64,000 bases of DNA from Planctomycetota bacterium (GCA_016714045.1 JADJNY010000010.1:1-64000); one strand, 5' to 3'. Counted from the first letter of the stretch, positions 45,501 through 56,523 are shown. Notes: generated from the letters alone by a model not told the origin. Numbers and translations: made by a program.

Positions 45501-46471
45501 CCATTTGGCTCGAAGTCCTCGGGCTCTTCGTGTGCCTCGTGGCACTCGCGTGCTTCGCCGGCGGCGAGACCGCGATGTACTCGATCTCGCGCGTGCGAGT
45601 CGCGATGGAGGCGCGCCAGAACCGCGTCCTCCCGCGGCTCGTGCAACGGCTCCTCTCCGACGACGTCGCGATGCTCGTCGTGCTGCTGATCGGGAACACG
45701 CTCCTCGTCGAGCTGCTCACGTTCCAGGCGGAGCACCTCGCCGAGCTCCTGCGCCTGCCGGAGGCCGTGATCGAGTTCGGGCTGCCCTTCGTGCTCACGC
45801 CGATCGTGTTCCTGTTCGGCGAGGCGCTCCCGAAGGAGCTCTTCCGGCGGCGTCCGCACGCGCTCCTCGCGCCGATCGCGCCGTTCCTGTACCTCGCGCG
45901 GATCCTGTTCTGGCCGCTCGAGCGCCTGCTCGGCTCGATCGCGCGCGGCGCGGCGCGGCTGCTCGGCCTCAAGCCCGAGCTCGTCGCGATCGTCAGCGGT
46001 CGCGAGGCCGTGCGCGGGCTCCTCCGCGAGAGCGCCCTCGCCGGGGAGCTCCCGCCGCAGGCCGAGCAGATCGCGCAGAACGTGCTCAAGCTGCGGACGA
46101 TCCGCGTCGAGCGCGCGATGGTGCCCTGGGCGCGGGTGGGGGTGCTCGACGCGCGGCGGAGCCAGGCCGAGCTCTACACGAGCGTCGCCCGGGCCCAGTA
46201 CACCCGCCTCCCCGTCCACGGCCCGCGCGGGGAGCTGCTCGGGTACGTCCACCAGCTCGACGTGCTGGGCGCGGGTCCCGGTGTCGCCGTGCTCGACCAC
46301 CTGCGGCCGCTCGTCGAGCTCCCGCCGCACACGCCGGTCGACCAGGCCCTGGCGCGGCTGCGTGCCGCCGGTCAGCGCCTCGCGGTCGTCGGGACGCGGG
46401 AGCGGCCGGAGGGGCTGCTCACGCTGAAGGACCTCGTCGAGGAGATCTCGGGCGACCTCGCGGGTTGGTGA
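45497..46471 (+). CDS. CNNM/DUF21-family membrane protein, copy 2
   Basis: A shorter paralogue of 324 residues. The transmembrane domain begins LGLFVCLVALACFAGGETAM (equivalent to the SSIETA motif in copy 1) and includes FLFGEALPKELFRRRPHAL. A degenerate CBS pair follows (VERAMVPWARVGVLDARRSQ; GLLTLKDLVEEISGDLAG). The C-terminal CorC domain is missing. ATG overlaps the previous TGA. Two adjacent, unequal CNNM genes suggest a heteromeric complex, an inference. Confidence 0.88.
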   Translation: MTIWLEVLGLFVCLVALACFAGGETAMYSISRVRVAMEARQNRVLPRLVQRLLSDDVAMLVVLLIGNTLLVELLTFQAEHLAELLRLPEAVIEFGLPFVLTPIVFLFGEALPKELFRRRPHALLAPIAPFLYLARILFWPLERLLGSIARGAARLLGLKPELVAIVSGREAVRGLLRESALAGELPPQAEQIAQNVLKLRTIRVERAMVPWARVGVLDARRSQAELYTSVARAQYTRLPVHGPRGELLGYVHQLDVLGAGPGVAVLDHLRPLVELPPHTPVDQALARLRAAGQRLAVVGTRERPEGLLTLKDLVEEISGDLAGW

Positions 46472-46520
46472 GCGGGCCGCAGGCTTTTTCCGCGCCCTGG
46501 AGGCAACCCCGGGCGCTCGG

Positions 46521-46526
46521 TAGGAT
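46521..46526 (+). promoter_or_regulatory. -10-like element before the secreted-protein gene
   Basis: TAGGAT in the context GGTAGGATAGG, 49 bases before ATG 46576 and after the end of the CNNM operon. Confidence 0.35.
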
Positions 46527-46575
46527 AGGCCGCCCGCGCTGCCCCGATCGACCTGGGGCGTGCGAGGATCCCCCC

Positions 46576-47043
46576 ATGAAGCTCCTGCGACGCCTCGACG
46601 ACCACGGCTCCCTCCTCTTGTGCGGACTCGGTCTCGCGGTGGTCGGCCTCGCGGTCGGGCCAGCCGGCGCGCTGCCGCAGACCGGCGGCAACAACGGCAA
46701 CGGGGGGAACAACGGCGGCGTGACGACGCCCCAGAACCAGCTGCGCGCGCCCCTGCCGGCGATCGCGACGTCCGATTCGAACGGCCAGATGATCGCCGTC
46801 ACGGGCATCGACCTCACCGGCTCCTCGGTGCTCTACCTCGTCGACACGCAGAACCGCCAGATCGCGATCTACCAGGCGAACGGCGGCAGCGATTCGACCC
46901 AGGGCGTCAAGCTCATCGGCGCGCGCCGCATCGACCTCGACTTGAAGCTGTACGGCTTCAACGACAAGTCCGAGTACAGCTTCGAGGAGCTCGAGAAGCG
47001 CTTCGACCAAGCCAAGGGCGGCGCGGCCAACCCGGTCCGCTGA
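46576..47043 (+). CDS. Small secreted protein of unknown function
   Basis: A 155-residue exported protein. The signal region is LLLCGLGLAVVGLAVGPAGA, then an Asn/Gly linker (QTGGNNGNGGNNGG). The domain of about 100 residues (GQMIAVTGIDLTGSSVLYLV; DTQNRQIAIYQANGG) looks like a six-stranded beta structure and has the form of a WD/NHL-like single blade; a partner is unknown. It is 53 bases ahead of the HTH-membrane gene and may be cotranscribed with it. Confidence 0.65.
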   Translation: MKLLRRLDDHGSLLLCGLGLAVVGLAVGPAGALPQTGGNNGNGGNNGGVTTPQNQLRAPLPAIATSDSNGQMIAVTGIDLTGSSVLYLVDTQNRQIAIYQANGGSDSTQGVKLIGARRIDLDLKLYGFNDKSEYSFEELEKRFDQAKGGAANPVR

Positions 47044-47096
47044 ACCCGCCACCGCACGACCCCCAGCCCCCCCAGAGCAAGAGAAGGAGCCCCCGC

Positions 47097-47639
47097 GTGG
47101 CCGAGAAAGGTGAGTTCTACAGCTTCGAGGAAGCCCTGAAGGAGTTGCGCCTCAAGGAGGAGGAGCTCAAGCGCCTCGTCTCCGAGGGCGAGATCCGCGC
47201 CTTCCGCGAGGGCGACACGATGAAGCTCCGCAAGGCGGACGTCGAGAACCTGCGCGCCGAGCTCTCGGGCGGCGAGGTCGTCGACCTGGGCGAGGTCAAG
47301 GAAGAGCTCGTCTTCGAGGACGACGTCGAGGTCGTCGAGGACACCGGCCTCGCGACGCAGGAGATCGGCGACGTCGACACCGTCGTCGACGACGTCGCGG
47401 CCGACTCGGAGATCGAACTCGAAGGCGAGGCCGAAGAGGTCGCCGCCGAAGTCGAGGAAGAGGACGAGCCGATCGCCGCGCCCGCGATGGAGGTGCCCGA
47501 GTCCTTCGAGGGGATGGGCGTGCGCATCGCGCTCGTGCTCGCGACGGTGCTCATGATCCTCTCCGTGCCCGTGCTCATGTCCGCCGGCCGCGAAGTCCCG
47601 TCGGGGCTCGCCGCCGCGATCGGCAACCTCTTCAAGTGA
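47097..47639 (+). CDS. HTH (excisionase-like) domain plus transmembrane helix
   Basis: A 180-residue protein. Residues 5-55 match the small MerR/excisionase-type helix-turn-helix (FYSFEEALKELRLKEEELKR; SEGEIRAFREGDTMKLRKAD). A long Glu/Asp/Val-rich acidic linker follows and then one transmembrane helix near the C-terminus (VRIALVLATVLMILSVPVLM). DNA binding combined with membrane anchoring is unusual. The GTG start has AAGGAG (47084-47089) 7 bases upstream. It may sense or localise DNA at the membrane; no partner is known. Confidence 0.7.
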   Translation: MAEKGEFYSFEEALKELRLKEEELKRLVSEGEIRAFREGDTMKLRKADVENLRAELSGGEVVDLGEVKEELVFEDDVEVVEDTGLATQEIGDVDTVVDDVAADSEIELEGEAEEVAAEVEEEDEPIAAPAMEVPESFEGMGVRIALVLATVLMILSVPVLMSAGREVPSGLAAAIGNLFK

Positions 47640-47940
47640 TCCGCTCCGCCCCGCGGGCGGAGATCGAACCCGGCGCGCCTCGTGCGGAACTCTCCGCGCG
47701 AGGCGTGCTCGCTTGTGGATTCGGCCGCGCGCGCCGCTAGACTCGCGCGCGTACCTCGCCGTTCCCCCGAGCCGCAGCCGCCGCGCGTGGCGCGGCTCGT
47801 GGTTCCGCCGCTCCTCGCGGGCGGAATGCTCTCGGGACCGGCGAGATCGAGGGGCCGATGCGTGCGCGCAGGTCGAGGAGCGAGCACGGTCGGAAGACTA
47901 CCGAACGTGCGGGGACGAGCGCTTCCCGCAGGACCACGTG
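47640..47940. other. Intergenic region with candidate OmpA promoter
   Basis: A 301-base gap with TAGACT at 47738-47743. A weak TTGTGG (47713-47718) lies 19 bases upstream. This would give a leader of about 190 bases before the OmpA-like gene. No other gene is supported. Confidence 0.35.
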
Positions 47941-48693
47941 ATGAAGACCATGAACCGCCTGAACCTTTCGCGCGCGGGGGCTCTGCTCTCGCTCGCCCTG
48001 CTCGGCGCCTGCGCCACGCAGAAGCAGTACGACGCCGTCGCACAGGACGCGAAGTACTACCAGACCAAGCTCCACGAGAAGGAACTGCTCGTCAGCAAGC
48101 TCCAGGACGAGAACGATCGCCTGAAGCAGCAGCTGAAGCAGAGTGAGATCGGTGCGCTCTCGGAGGCGGGCTACGGCGACGACCTCCAGTCGCGCCTCTC
48201 CGAGCTCCAGGCCAAGATCGACGGCCTGAATCGGCCGCTGAACGACATCGAGCGCTTCGAAGTCGAGGGTGGCTACGTCCTGATGGTGCAGGACAAGCTG
48301 CTCTTCGAATCGGGCTCGGCCGACCTGAACGAAAAGGGCCGCACGGAGCTCCAGAAGCTCGCCGCCGACATCCAGTCGCGTCCGCACGGTCGCATCTGGG
48401 TGCGCGGTCACACGGACTCGGATCCGGTGTCGAAGCCGAGCACGAAGGAGAAGTTCCCGCACGGCAACCTCCAGCTCTCGGCCGCGCGCGCGGTCGAGGT
48501 CGGCGCCGAGCTCGTGCAAACGGGCAAGGTCGGAGCGCGCGACGTCGTGGTCGTCGGCTTCGGCCAGCACGACCCGGTGAAGCCGAACAGCTCCGCCGAC
48601 AACAAGCGCTTGAACCGCCGCGTCGAGATCTTCGTGTCCGACGCCGGCAACGGCGCGAAGGGCACGACCGAAGCCGGAGGCACGAACAAGTAG
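47941..48693 (+). CDS. OmpA-family (Pal-like) lipoprotein
   Basis: A 250-residue lipoprotein. The lipobox LLGAC gives a lipidated Cys after a short signal peptide. A coiled coil follows (KLHEKELLVSKLQDENDRLK). The C-terminal OmpA domain holds FESGSADLNEKGRTELQKLA, GRIWVRGHTDSDPVS and NKRLNRRVEIFVSD, the peptidoglycan-binding residues. It likely anchors the outer membrane or a membrane complex to the cell wall. Confidence 0.9.
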   Translation: MKTMNRLNLSRAGALLSLALLGACATQKQYDAVAQDAKYYQTKLHEKELLVSKLQDENDRLKQQLKQSEIGALSEAGYGDDLQSRLSELQAKIDGLNRPLNDIERFEVEGGYVLMVQDKLLFESGSADLNEKGRTELQKLAADIQSRPHGRIWVRGHTDSDPVSKPSTKEKFPHGNLQLSAARAVEVGAELVQTGKVGARDVVVVGFGQHDPVKPNSSADNKRLNRRVEIFVSDAGNGAKGTTEAGGTNK

Positions 48694-48713
48694 CCGCCGC
48701 CGCTCCTCCGCAC

Positions 48714-48755
48714 TACCTTCACGAGCCCCGTGCGCCCCGTGCGTGCGGGGCTCGT
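48714..48755 (+). promoter_or_regulatory. -10-like element and hairpin before the FGE-like gene
   Basis: TACCTT lies at 48714-48719. It is followed by perfect 10-base arms (48721-48730 and 48746-48755) around a 15-base loop, just before ATG 48762. The hairpin may be a terminator for the OmpA gene or a leader structure; it has no T-run. Confidence 0.35.
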
Positions 48756-48761
48756 CGCCGT

Positions 48762-49691
48762 ATGGTCTCCACCCGCTCTTCTCGAGGGACGCTCGCGGCG
48801 CTCGCGCTCGCGGCGGTGCTCACGCCGGGTTGTCCGCGGAGCGCCTCGAGCGCGGCCGCGATCGAGGAGCTCGAGCGCATGGCCTTCGTCCCGCCGGGGG
48901 AGGCGGTGCTCCTCGCGCGGACGGGGACGGCGCTCGTCTGCGGGAACGCGGAGCCGCTGCTCGTCCAGCGCTTCGAGGTGACGCGCCGCGAGTTCCGCGC
49001 GTGGGCGCTGGAGCGCGCGTCGTCGCCCGAGCTCGCCAGCGTCGTCGAAACCTGGACCGAGGACACCCTCGACTGGCCGGCGAGCTCGATGACGCTCGAC
49101 GAGGCGCGCGCATACGCCGCGGACCGCGGACTGCGGCTCCCCACGGTCCGCGAATGGCTACGGATCGCCTCCGGCACGCGCGCGCAACCCTGGCCCTGGG
49201 GACAGAACGAGATCAGCTCCGTCGCGAACACGCTCGCGCTGCGCTTCGATCGTCCGACGCCCGTCGGCACGTTCGAGCAGGGCCGCACTCCGTTCGGCAC
49301 GTACGACATGCTCGGCAACGTCTGGGAGTGGGTGCTCGAGCCCGTCGATCCGCCGCTCGATCCCGCGCTCGCGTGGAGCCTCGGCGGCTCGTTCGCGTCG
49401 CGTCAGCGCCGCCTGTACGAGACCGGGCCCGACGGACACCTCGCGTTGAACGTCCAGGAACTCGATGCGGCGAGCCGCTCGACGGATCTCGGCGTGCGCT
49501 GCGTCGCCGAGGCCGAGGCCTGGTTGCGACTGCGCGCCGACGAGCTCGAGTCCGTGTCGGGCGCGCGCGAGCGCCTCGTGCGGCTCGGCGCGCGATGGGG
49601 GAGCGAGGTCGCGCCGGCGCTCGAGCGCATCGCGCGCGGAGACGGAGCGCCCGAGTGCGTGCGCTGGCTGCTCGAAGGAGCGCGGCAGTGA
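48762..49691 (+). CDS. Formylglycine-generating-enzyme-like (SUMF1) lipoprotein
   Basis: A 309-residue exported protein with lipobox-like AAVLTPGC. The FGE-sulfatase fold is marked by RLPTVREWLRIASGTRAQPW, YDMLGNVWEWVLEP and SLGGSFASRQR, ending in STDLGVRCV. The active-site Cys pair of true sulfatase-activating FGEs is not evident, so this is more likely a binding or structural family member. Its TGA overlaps the GTG of rsmA. Confidence 0.82.
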   Translation: MVSTRSSRGTLAALALAAVLTPGCPRSASSAAAIEELERMAFVPPGEAVLLARTGTALVCGNAEPLLVQRFEVTRREFRAWALERASSPELASVVETWTEDTLDWPASSMTLDEARAYAADRGLRLPTVREWLRIASGTRAQPWPWGQNEISSVANTLALRFDRPTPVGTFEQGRTPFGTYDMLGNVWEWVLEPVDPPLDPALAWSLGGSFASRQRRLYETGPDGHLALNVQELDAASRSTDLGVRCVAEAEAWLRLRADELESVSGARERLVRLGARWGSEVAPALERIARGDGAPECVRWLLEGARQ

Positions 49692-50575
49692 GCGGCGCGG
49701 CGAGTGGGGGCCGGCCCGCGTGGTCGGACGTGCGCGCCGTGCTCGAGCGCGCGGGCTTCCGGCCGTCGCGGCGGTTCGGCCAGAACTTCCTGCTCGACGA
49801 GAACATGGTGCGCGCGATCGTGCGCGACGCGGAGCTTCCGCCCGACTCCACCGTGCTCGAGGTCGGCCCCGGGTGCGGCTTCCTCACCGTGCACCTCGCG
49901 GCGGAGGTGCGCCGCCTCCTCTCGGTCGAGATCGACCCGCGCCTCCTCGAGGTCGCGCGCGAGGTGCGCCGGCCACGAACATCGAGTGGTTCTGCACGGA
50001 CGTCCTCGCGGGCAAGCACGCGCTCGCGCCCGACGTCGCCGCGGCGCTGCCCGCTCGCGAGCCCTGGAGCGTCGTCGCGAACCTGCCGTACTCGGTCAGC
50101 GCGCCGTTGCTCGTCGTCCTCGCCTCGCCCCCGGAACCCGCCGCGGGCGATGACCGTGCTCGTGCAGCGCGAGGTCGCCGACCGCATCGTCGCGCGGCCC
50201 GGGACGCCGGACTGGGGGCCCCTGTCGATCCGGCTGCAGCTCGACCACGCCGCGCGGACCTGTCGTCCCGTGCCTGCCGCGCTCTTCTGGCCGCGCCCGG
50301 AGGTCGAGAGCACCGTGGTGCGTCTCGAGCGCCGGCCGGGCGTCGCGGACCGGGTGGCGCGCGCGGCGCTCGCCGCCCTCGTCACCGGGCTCTTCCAGCG
50401 GCGCCGCCAGGCGTTGGGGCGGGTCCTCGCCGAGCGCCTCGGCCGGGAGGCGGCGAACCACGCGCTCCTGGCCACCGGCCTCGAGGCGTCCGTCCGGGCG
50501 GAGGACCTCGAACTCGACCGCCTCGAGCGGCTCGCCGCCGTGGTGCGCGAGCAGGGGGGGAGCTTCCGCGGGTAG
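49688..50575 (+). CDS. rsmA: 16S rRNA dimethyladenosine transferase RsmA/KsgA (frameshifted)
   Basis: It dimethylates two adenines near the 3' end of 16S rRNA using SAM. The N-terminus has RRFGQNFLLDENMVRAIVR, then VLEVGPGCGFLTVHLA (SAM motif I), with VVANLPYSVSAPLLVV (motif IV, NLPY) in another frame and VLVQREVADRIVARPGTPDW back in the first. So there are indels near 49970 and 50135. The C-terminal domain follows (FQRRRQALGRVLAERL). The GTG overlaps the stop of the preceding gene. Confidence 0.9.
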   Translation: MSGAASGGRPAWSDVRAVLERAGFRPSRRFGQNFLLDENMVRAIVRDAELPPDSTVLEVGPGCGFLTVHLAAEVRRLLSVEIDPRLLEVAREVRRPRTSSGSARTSSRASTRSRPTSPRRCPLASPGASSRTCRTRSARRCSSSSPRPRNPPRAMTVLVQREVADRIVARPGTPDWGPLSIRLQLDHAARTCRPVPAALFWPRPEVESTVVRLERRPGVADRVARAALAALVTGLFQRRRQALGRVLAERLGREAANHALLATGLEASVRAEDLELDRLERLAAVVREQGGSFRG

Positions 50576-51027
50576 GGGCCGCGACCGATCGCGGCCCGAG
50601 ATGGATCGGACGCATCGGGTTGGCTCGCGGGCGGGGGCGTGCTAGACTGCTGCGCTCCACCGCCCGCCCCGGGCGTGGAGGGTCACCCGCACCCGCGCGC
50701 ACTTGGACGGCCGTCCCCGCTCCTGCGCCTACCCCAGGGATGTCACCGGGTTCGACCGATCGGGGCGCCTCGAACGTTCCCCCGCTCCGCCCCAGGTTTC
50801 CCGTGCGCACCGAGCGCCTGGGGGCTTTGGGCGCAGTACTGTTTAGAACGCCAGATCGTCCGCCAGGATCCGCGGCGCCTTCGGGCTCCCACCGCGGCCT
50901 CCGCCCCAACGCATTCCGACGCGCGACCCCGAACGCCCTGCGGGGATTTCGTGTCGTCGCTCTTTCCCCGGCGCTCGCTCGAGCCCTCGCCGGTCGCTTT
51001 CCCTCCACTCCGTCCTCCGCCGTCCCC
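50576..51027. other. Long leader region before dnaG
   Basis: This 452-base gap holds a candidate promoter (50620-50648) and otherwise no supported gene. One AT-richer island (ACTGTTTAGAAC) lies at 50837-50848. A start codon for dnaG further upstream is not supported by protein similarity. Confidence 0.4.
50620..50648 (+). promoter_or_regulatory. Candidate promoter of the dnaG-rpoD operon
   Basis: TTGGCT (50620-50625) and TAGACT (50643-50648) have a 17-base spacer, good for sigma70. The leader to dnaG would be about 370 bases. Confidence 0.45.
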
Positions 51028-52868
51028 GTGCAATCCGAAGAGTTCCGTCGAGCGATCGAGTCGATCAAGCTTCGTGCTCCGATCGAGGAGGTCGTGCGCG
51101 AACGCGTTCCCGGGCTCAAGAAGTCCGGCGCGCTGTGGGTGGCGTGCTGTCCGTTCCACGACGAGAAGACACCGTCGTTCAAGGTCGATCCGCGGCGCGG
51201 GACGTGGCGCTGCTACGGTGCCTGCGGAACCGGCGGCGACCAGATCGGATTCCTCGAGCGCTTCGACAACCTGCCGTTCATCGAGGTGCTCGAGATCCTC
51301 GCCGCGCGCACGGGCGTCGAGCTCCCGCGCCGCAACGCGCAGGGCGCGCGGCGCGCGAGGACCAGGACGAGCCGCTCCTGCGCGCGCTCGCGTTCGCGGA
51401 GCGCTTCTACGTGCGCGGGCTCTCGACCCCCGAGGGCCGCGTCGCGCTCGACTACGTGCGCGGGCGCGGGCTGCAGAGCGCGACGATTCAGGCATTCGGC
51501 ATTGGATGCGCGCCCGCGAGCGGGCAGGCGTTGCTCCACGCCGCGCGCGCGGAGGGGATCGAGTTCCCCGTGCTCGAGGCGGCTGGCCTCGCGCGGCAGA
51601 ACGAGCAAGGGCGCAGCTACGACTTCTTCCGCGGACGGCTGACGATTCCGATCCGCGATCGCGAGGGGCGGCCCGTCGGGTTCGGAGCGCGGCGGCTCTC
51701 CGACGGCGACGAGAGCGGGCCGAAGTACGTGAACACGGCGGAGACGCGGCTCTTCCACAAGGGGCGCCTCGTGTACGCGCTCGACAAGGCGCTCGCGCAG
51801 GTGCGGCGGACGGGGCACATCGTGCTCATGGAGGGCTATACCGACGTCATGGCGGCGCACCAGGTGGGGCTCACGCAGTGCGTGGCGGTCCTGGGCACGG
51901 CGACGACCGACGACCACGCCGCGCTGATCCGGCGCAGCGGCGCTCGGCGTATCACGCTCCTGTTCGACGGCGACGAGGCCGGGCGCAAGGCGGCGTGGAA
52001 GGCGCTCACGGGCCTCCTGCACCTCGAGGTCGCGATCGACGTCGTGTCGCTCGGCGGTGGCGAGGATCCGTGCGACGTGCTCGTGCGCGAGGGCGCCGCG
52101 CCGCTCGTCGCGCAGTTCGAACTCGCGCGCGATTGGTTCGACTTCGTCTGCGAGGGGCTCGCGGCGTTGCGCGGCGTCGAGCTCTCGCGCGCGGTCGACC
52201 AGGTGCTCGAGCTCGTCGCGCGCCTGCCGCGGCCCGTGCTGCGCGAGTCGCTCGTTCAGGACCTGTCGCGGCGCATCGGCATCTCGGTGGGGGCGCTGCG
52301 CGAGCAGTGGCGCGCGACCCACTCGAAGTCGCCGCGCCCGGCGCGCCGCGAACCGGCGCCCGCGCCGACGGCGTCGGTCGTCCAGGACGCCGGGTTGCCG
52401 CCGCTCGTGCGCGAGTCCTTCGGCCGGCTCATCGGCGCGCTCGTGCTCGATCCGAGCCTCGTTCCCCTGGCGCGCCCGACGCGCGAACGGTGCGCGGACG
52501 CCGAACTCGCCGTGATTTTCGACGCGCTGCTCGCGCTCTACGCGGACGAGAACTCCGTGATCGACGAGAACGCGCTGCTCGGGCTCCTCGGTGAGCACCC
52601 GGCGCACCACCGCGTGGTGCCGCTGGTCGAGGACGCGCGCAACGCCGAGTCGCCGCGCGAGCTCGTCGAAGGCGAGCTCCGGTTCCTCGATACCCTGGAG
52701 CGCCGCCGCCAGGCCGAGCAGTTGCTCGCCGACGCGCGCCGCTTCGACGCCGAACTCGCGCTGCGCGCCTCCTCCGGCGGCGCGGCGCTGCTCCACGAAC
52801 GTCCCGACGAGCTGTTCCAACACGAGGCCGCGCTCGATGCGCAGTCCCGCGGGCTCGCGGCTTCCTGA
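51028..52868 (+). CDS. dnaG: DNA primase DnaG (one frameshift)
   Basis: Primase makes RNA primers for replication. The zinc-binding domain has CCPFHDEKTPSFKV and WRCYGACGTGGDQIGF; the last Cys pair is spaced CxxxC rather than CxxC. A frame change near 51360 follows. The TOPRIM core has VLMEGYTDVMAAHQVG (catalytic Glu), LGTATTDDHA and LLFDGDEAGRKAAWKA, then the C-terminal helicase-binding region. GTG 51028 gives MQSEEFRRAIESIKLRAP. rpoD starts 35 bases after the stop, a classical dnaG-rpoD pair, but without rpsU. Confidence 0.92.
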
Positions 52869-52903
52869 CCCCCACCCCAACCGTCCCCACCCCACTCCAC
52901 GCC

Positions 52904-54652
<1,749 letters not shown>

Positions 54653-54674
54653 TCCGTCCCCCGGACGGAGCCCT

Positions 54675-54709
54675 GCGCGAGCCCCGGCGACGGGGCTCGC
54701 GCCGTTTTT
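54675..54709 (+). terminator. Intrinsic terminator after rpoD
   Basis: Perfect 11-base arms (GCGCGAGCCCC at 54675-54685, GGGGCTCGCGC at 54692-54702) with loop GGCGAC, then CGTTTTT. Only 20 bases after the rpoD stop. Confidence 0.88.
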
Positions 54710-54789
54710 GGGGCGTCGCGCCCCGGGAAGCGGCATCCCGGGGCGGCCGCCCGGGGAAGGGCCGTCGGATCGGGCCTCTGTCCCCGGGC

Positions 54790-54817
54790 TTGTGCGACAG
54801 GAGCGCGCGGGTACACT
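54790..54817 (+). promoter_or_regulatory. Candidate promoter of the zinc-ribbon gene
   Basis: TTGTGC (54790-54795), 16-base spacer, TACACT (54812-54817), 25 bases before ATG 54843. Confidence 0.35.
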
Positions 54818-54842
54818 CTCCGCCCCCGAGCCCGGGGATCCC

Positions 54843-55552
54843 ATGCAGGAAACGCTCTCCGCCCTGCTGCAGCTGCAGGAACTCGACCGCGACATCTTCC
54901 GTGCCCAGGCCGAGCTGAAGCGCCTGCCGGCCGAGCGCAACGCCCGCAAGGCGGAGATCGAGAAGCGCCAGACGCGCCTCAACGAGCTGCGCCACGAAGC
55001 GAAGCTCGTCCGCGTCAAGATCAAGGAGATCGAGGACGCCTCGACGCTGCACCGGCAGCGCATCCGCAAGGTCGAGAACGAGGCCGCCAACGCCCGCCAG
55101 GACATGGCGCTGCTCGTCGCGTTCCAGCACGAGATCCGCACGTTGAAGCGCGAGATCTCGAACTCCGAGGAGGAGGGGTCGCGCTCGTCGACAAGGTCGA
55201 CGGCCTCGACGCCCAGGCCGCCGCGATGCAGGCGGAAATCGAGAAGGAGCTGGCGCTCTTCGCCGAGTTCTCCGGCAACGTCGACAAGGAAGTGGCGGCG
55301 GCCGAGAAGCGGCTCGCGGGGCTCCAGGACCAGCGCAAGGCGCGCATGTCGAGCAAGGTCCCGCCCGAGGCGTTGTCGCTGTACACGCGCCTGCTCTCGG
55401 CGCGCGAGGGCGTTGCGATCGCGCACCTCGACGGCCGCACGTGCCAGGGGTGCTACATGGAGATCCCGACGAACATGGTCGTCCGGGTGAACCGCGGGGT
55501 CGAGCTCGTGCAGTGCCCGAGCTGCGATCGCATCTTGCACAATCCGCGGTGA
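54843..55552 (+). CDS. Coiled-coil protein with C4-type zinc ribbon (CT398-like, one frameshift)
   Basis: The product is a long helical hairpin (LLQLQELDRDIFRAQAELKR; KVENEAANARQDMALLVAF) followed by the C-terminal zinc ribbon GRTCQGCYMEIPTNMV and VQCPSCDRILHN. This is the DUF164/CT398 architecture. A frame change near 55190 splits the coil. Repaired length is about 236 residues. The family is found near peptidoglycan or flagellar/secretion genes; its molecular role is unclear. Confidence 0.85.
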
Positions 55553-55576
55553 CGCGTGGCGTCCACGGGGCGGGAG

Positions 55577-56512
55577 CTAGTCCGCCCTGCCCGCGACCGA
55601 GCGGGAGCCCTGGCGCGTGCCGCGGCGCGCGAGCTCCGTGGCGAGCAGGTCGTGGATCGAGTTCTTCTCGAGTTCCCAGCGCGGCGCGAGGCGTTGTTCG
55701 AGCGGAGCATCGCCCGTGATCCGGTGGAGCACTTGCTCGGGGGCGAGCTCCTCGACGAAGTCGGCGAGCCACTGCACGTAGGTCGCGGCGTCGAGCACGT
55801 CGACCGAGCCCGCGCGCCACGCTTTCTCGAGCTGCGTCCGCCGCAGGATCATCAGGTTGTGGACCTTGACGCCGCCGACGCGCGCGCGAGCGAGCTCGCG
55901 CGCAGTGCGCCGCGCGCCCTCGCGCCCGTCCCCGGGCAGGCCGAGGATCGCGTGCCCGACGACGAAGAGCCCGGCCGCGTGCGCGCGCGCGCACGCGTCG
56001 CGGAACTCCTCGACCGTGTGCATGCGCCGGATCGCGGCGAGCACCGCGTCGTCGGCCGCCTCGAGCCCGAACTCGACCCACACGGGGATGCGACGCGCGA
56101 GCTCGGCGAGGACCTCGACCGCGGCCGGCGGGAACGTGTCGGGCCGCGTTGCGACGCTGACAGCGACGACGCGCGAGCCAATCCAGGGATCGACGACCGA
56201 CAGCACTTCCCGGAGGCGCTCGGTCGCGACGTACGTGTTGGAGTAGGACTGGAAGTACGCGATCACGTCGACCGCCCGGCCCTTGTGTCGCGCGCGCGCG
56301 ATGCCCTGCGCGAGCTGGTCCGCGAGCTCCCGACCGGTCTTGAGCGCGCCCGTGCCCGAGCCCTCGACGTCGCAGTACGTGCACCCGCCGAAGCCCTTCG
56401 TCCCGTCGCGGTTCGGGCACGTCGAGCCCGCGTCGAGCGCGACGCGGCGCACCTCGCGTCCGAACGTCGCGAGCAGCCAGGGGCGGAGCGTGCGGTAGGG
56501 GAGCGGCGTCAT
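55577..56512 (-). CDS. Radical SAM protein, TIGR01212/YhcC family
   Basis: A 311-residue iron-sulfur enzyme. The cluster motif is CPNRDGTKGFGGCTYC (C-x11-C-x2-C), characteristic of this group, in place of CxxxCxxC. Other matching blocks are AYFQSYSNTYVATERLREVL, SVATRPDTFPP and GLEAADDAVLAAIRRMHT. The reaction is unknown. The start ATG at 56512 lies 11 bases after the -10-like TAGAAT (56524-56529, minus strand), so its message may be nearly leaderless. It is divergent from selB. Confidence 0.9.
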   Translation of the reverse strand: MTPLPYRTLRPWLLATFGREVRRVALDAGSTCPNRDGTKGFGGCTYCDVEGSGTGALKTGRELADQLAQGIARARHKGRAVDVIAYFQSYSNTYVATERLREVLSVVDPWIGSRVVAVSVATRPDTFPPAAVEVLAELARRIPVWVEFGLEAADDAVLAAIRRMHTVEEFRDACARAHAAGLFVVGHAILGLPGDGREGARRTARELARARVGGVKVHNLMILRRTQLEKAWRAGSVDVLDAATYVQWLADFVEELAPEQVLHRITGDAPLEQRLAPRWELEKNSIHDLLATELARRGTRQGSRSVAGRAD

Positions 56513-56523
56513 CGGAGGGGCGG

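Noticed and set aside
54653..54842. rpsU as third member of the dnaG-rpoD operon
   Set aside because: rsmA is upstream of dnaG and a terminator lies directly after rpoD; no S21-like frame is present.
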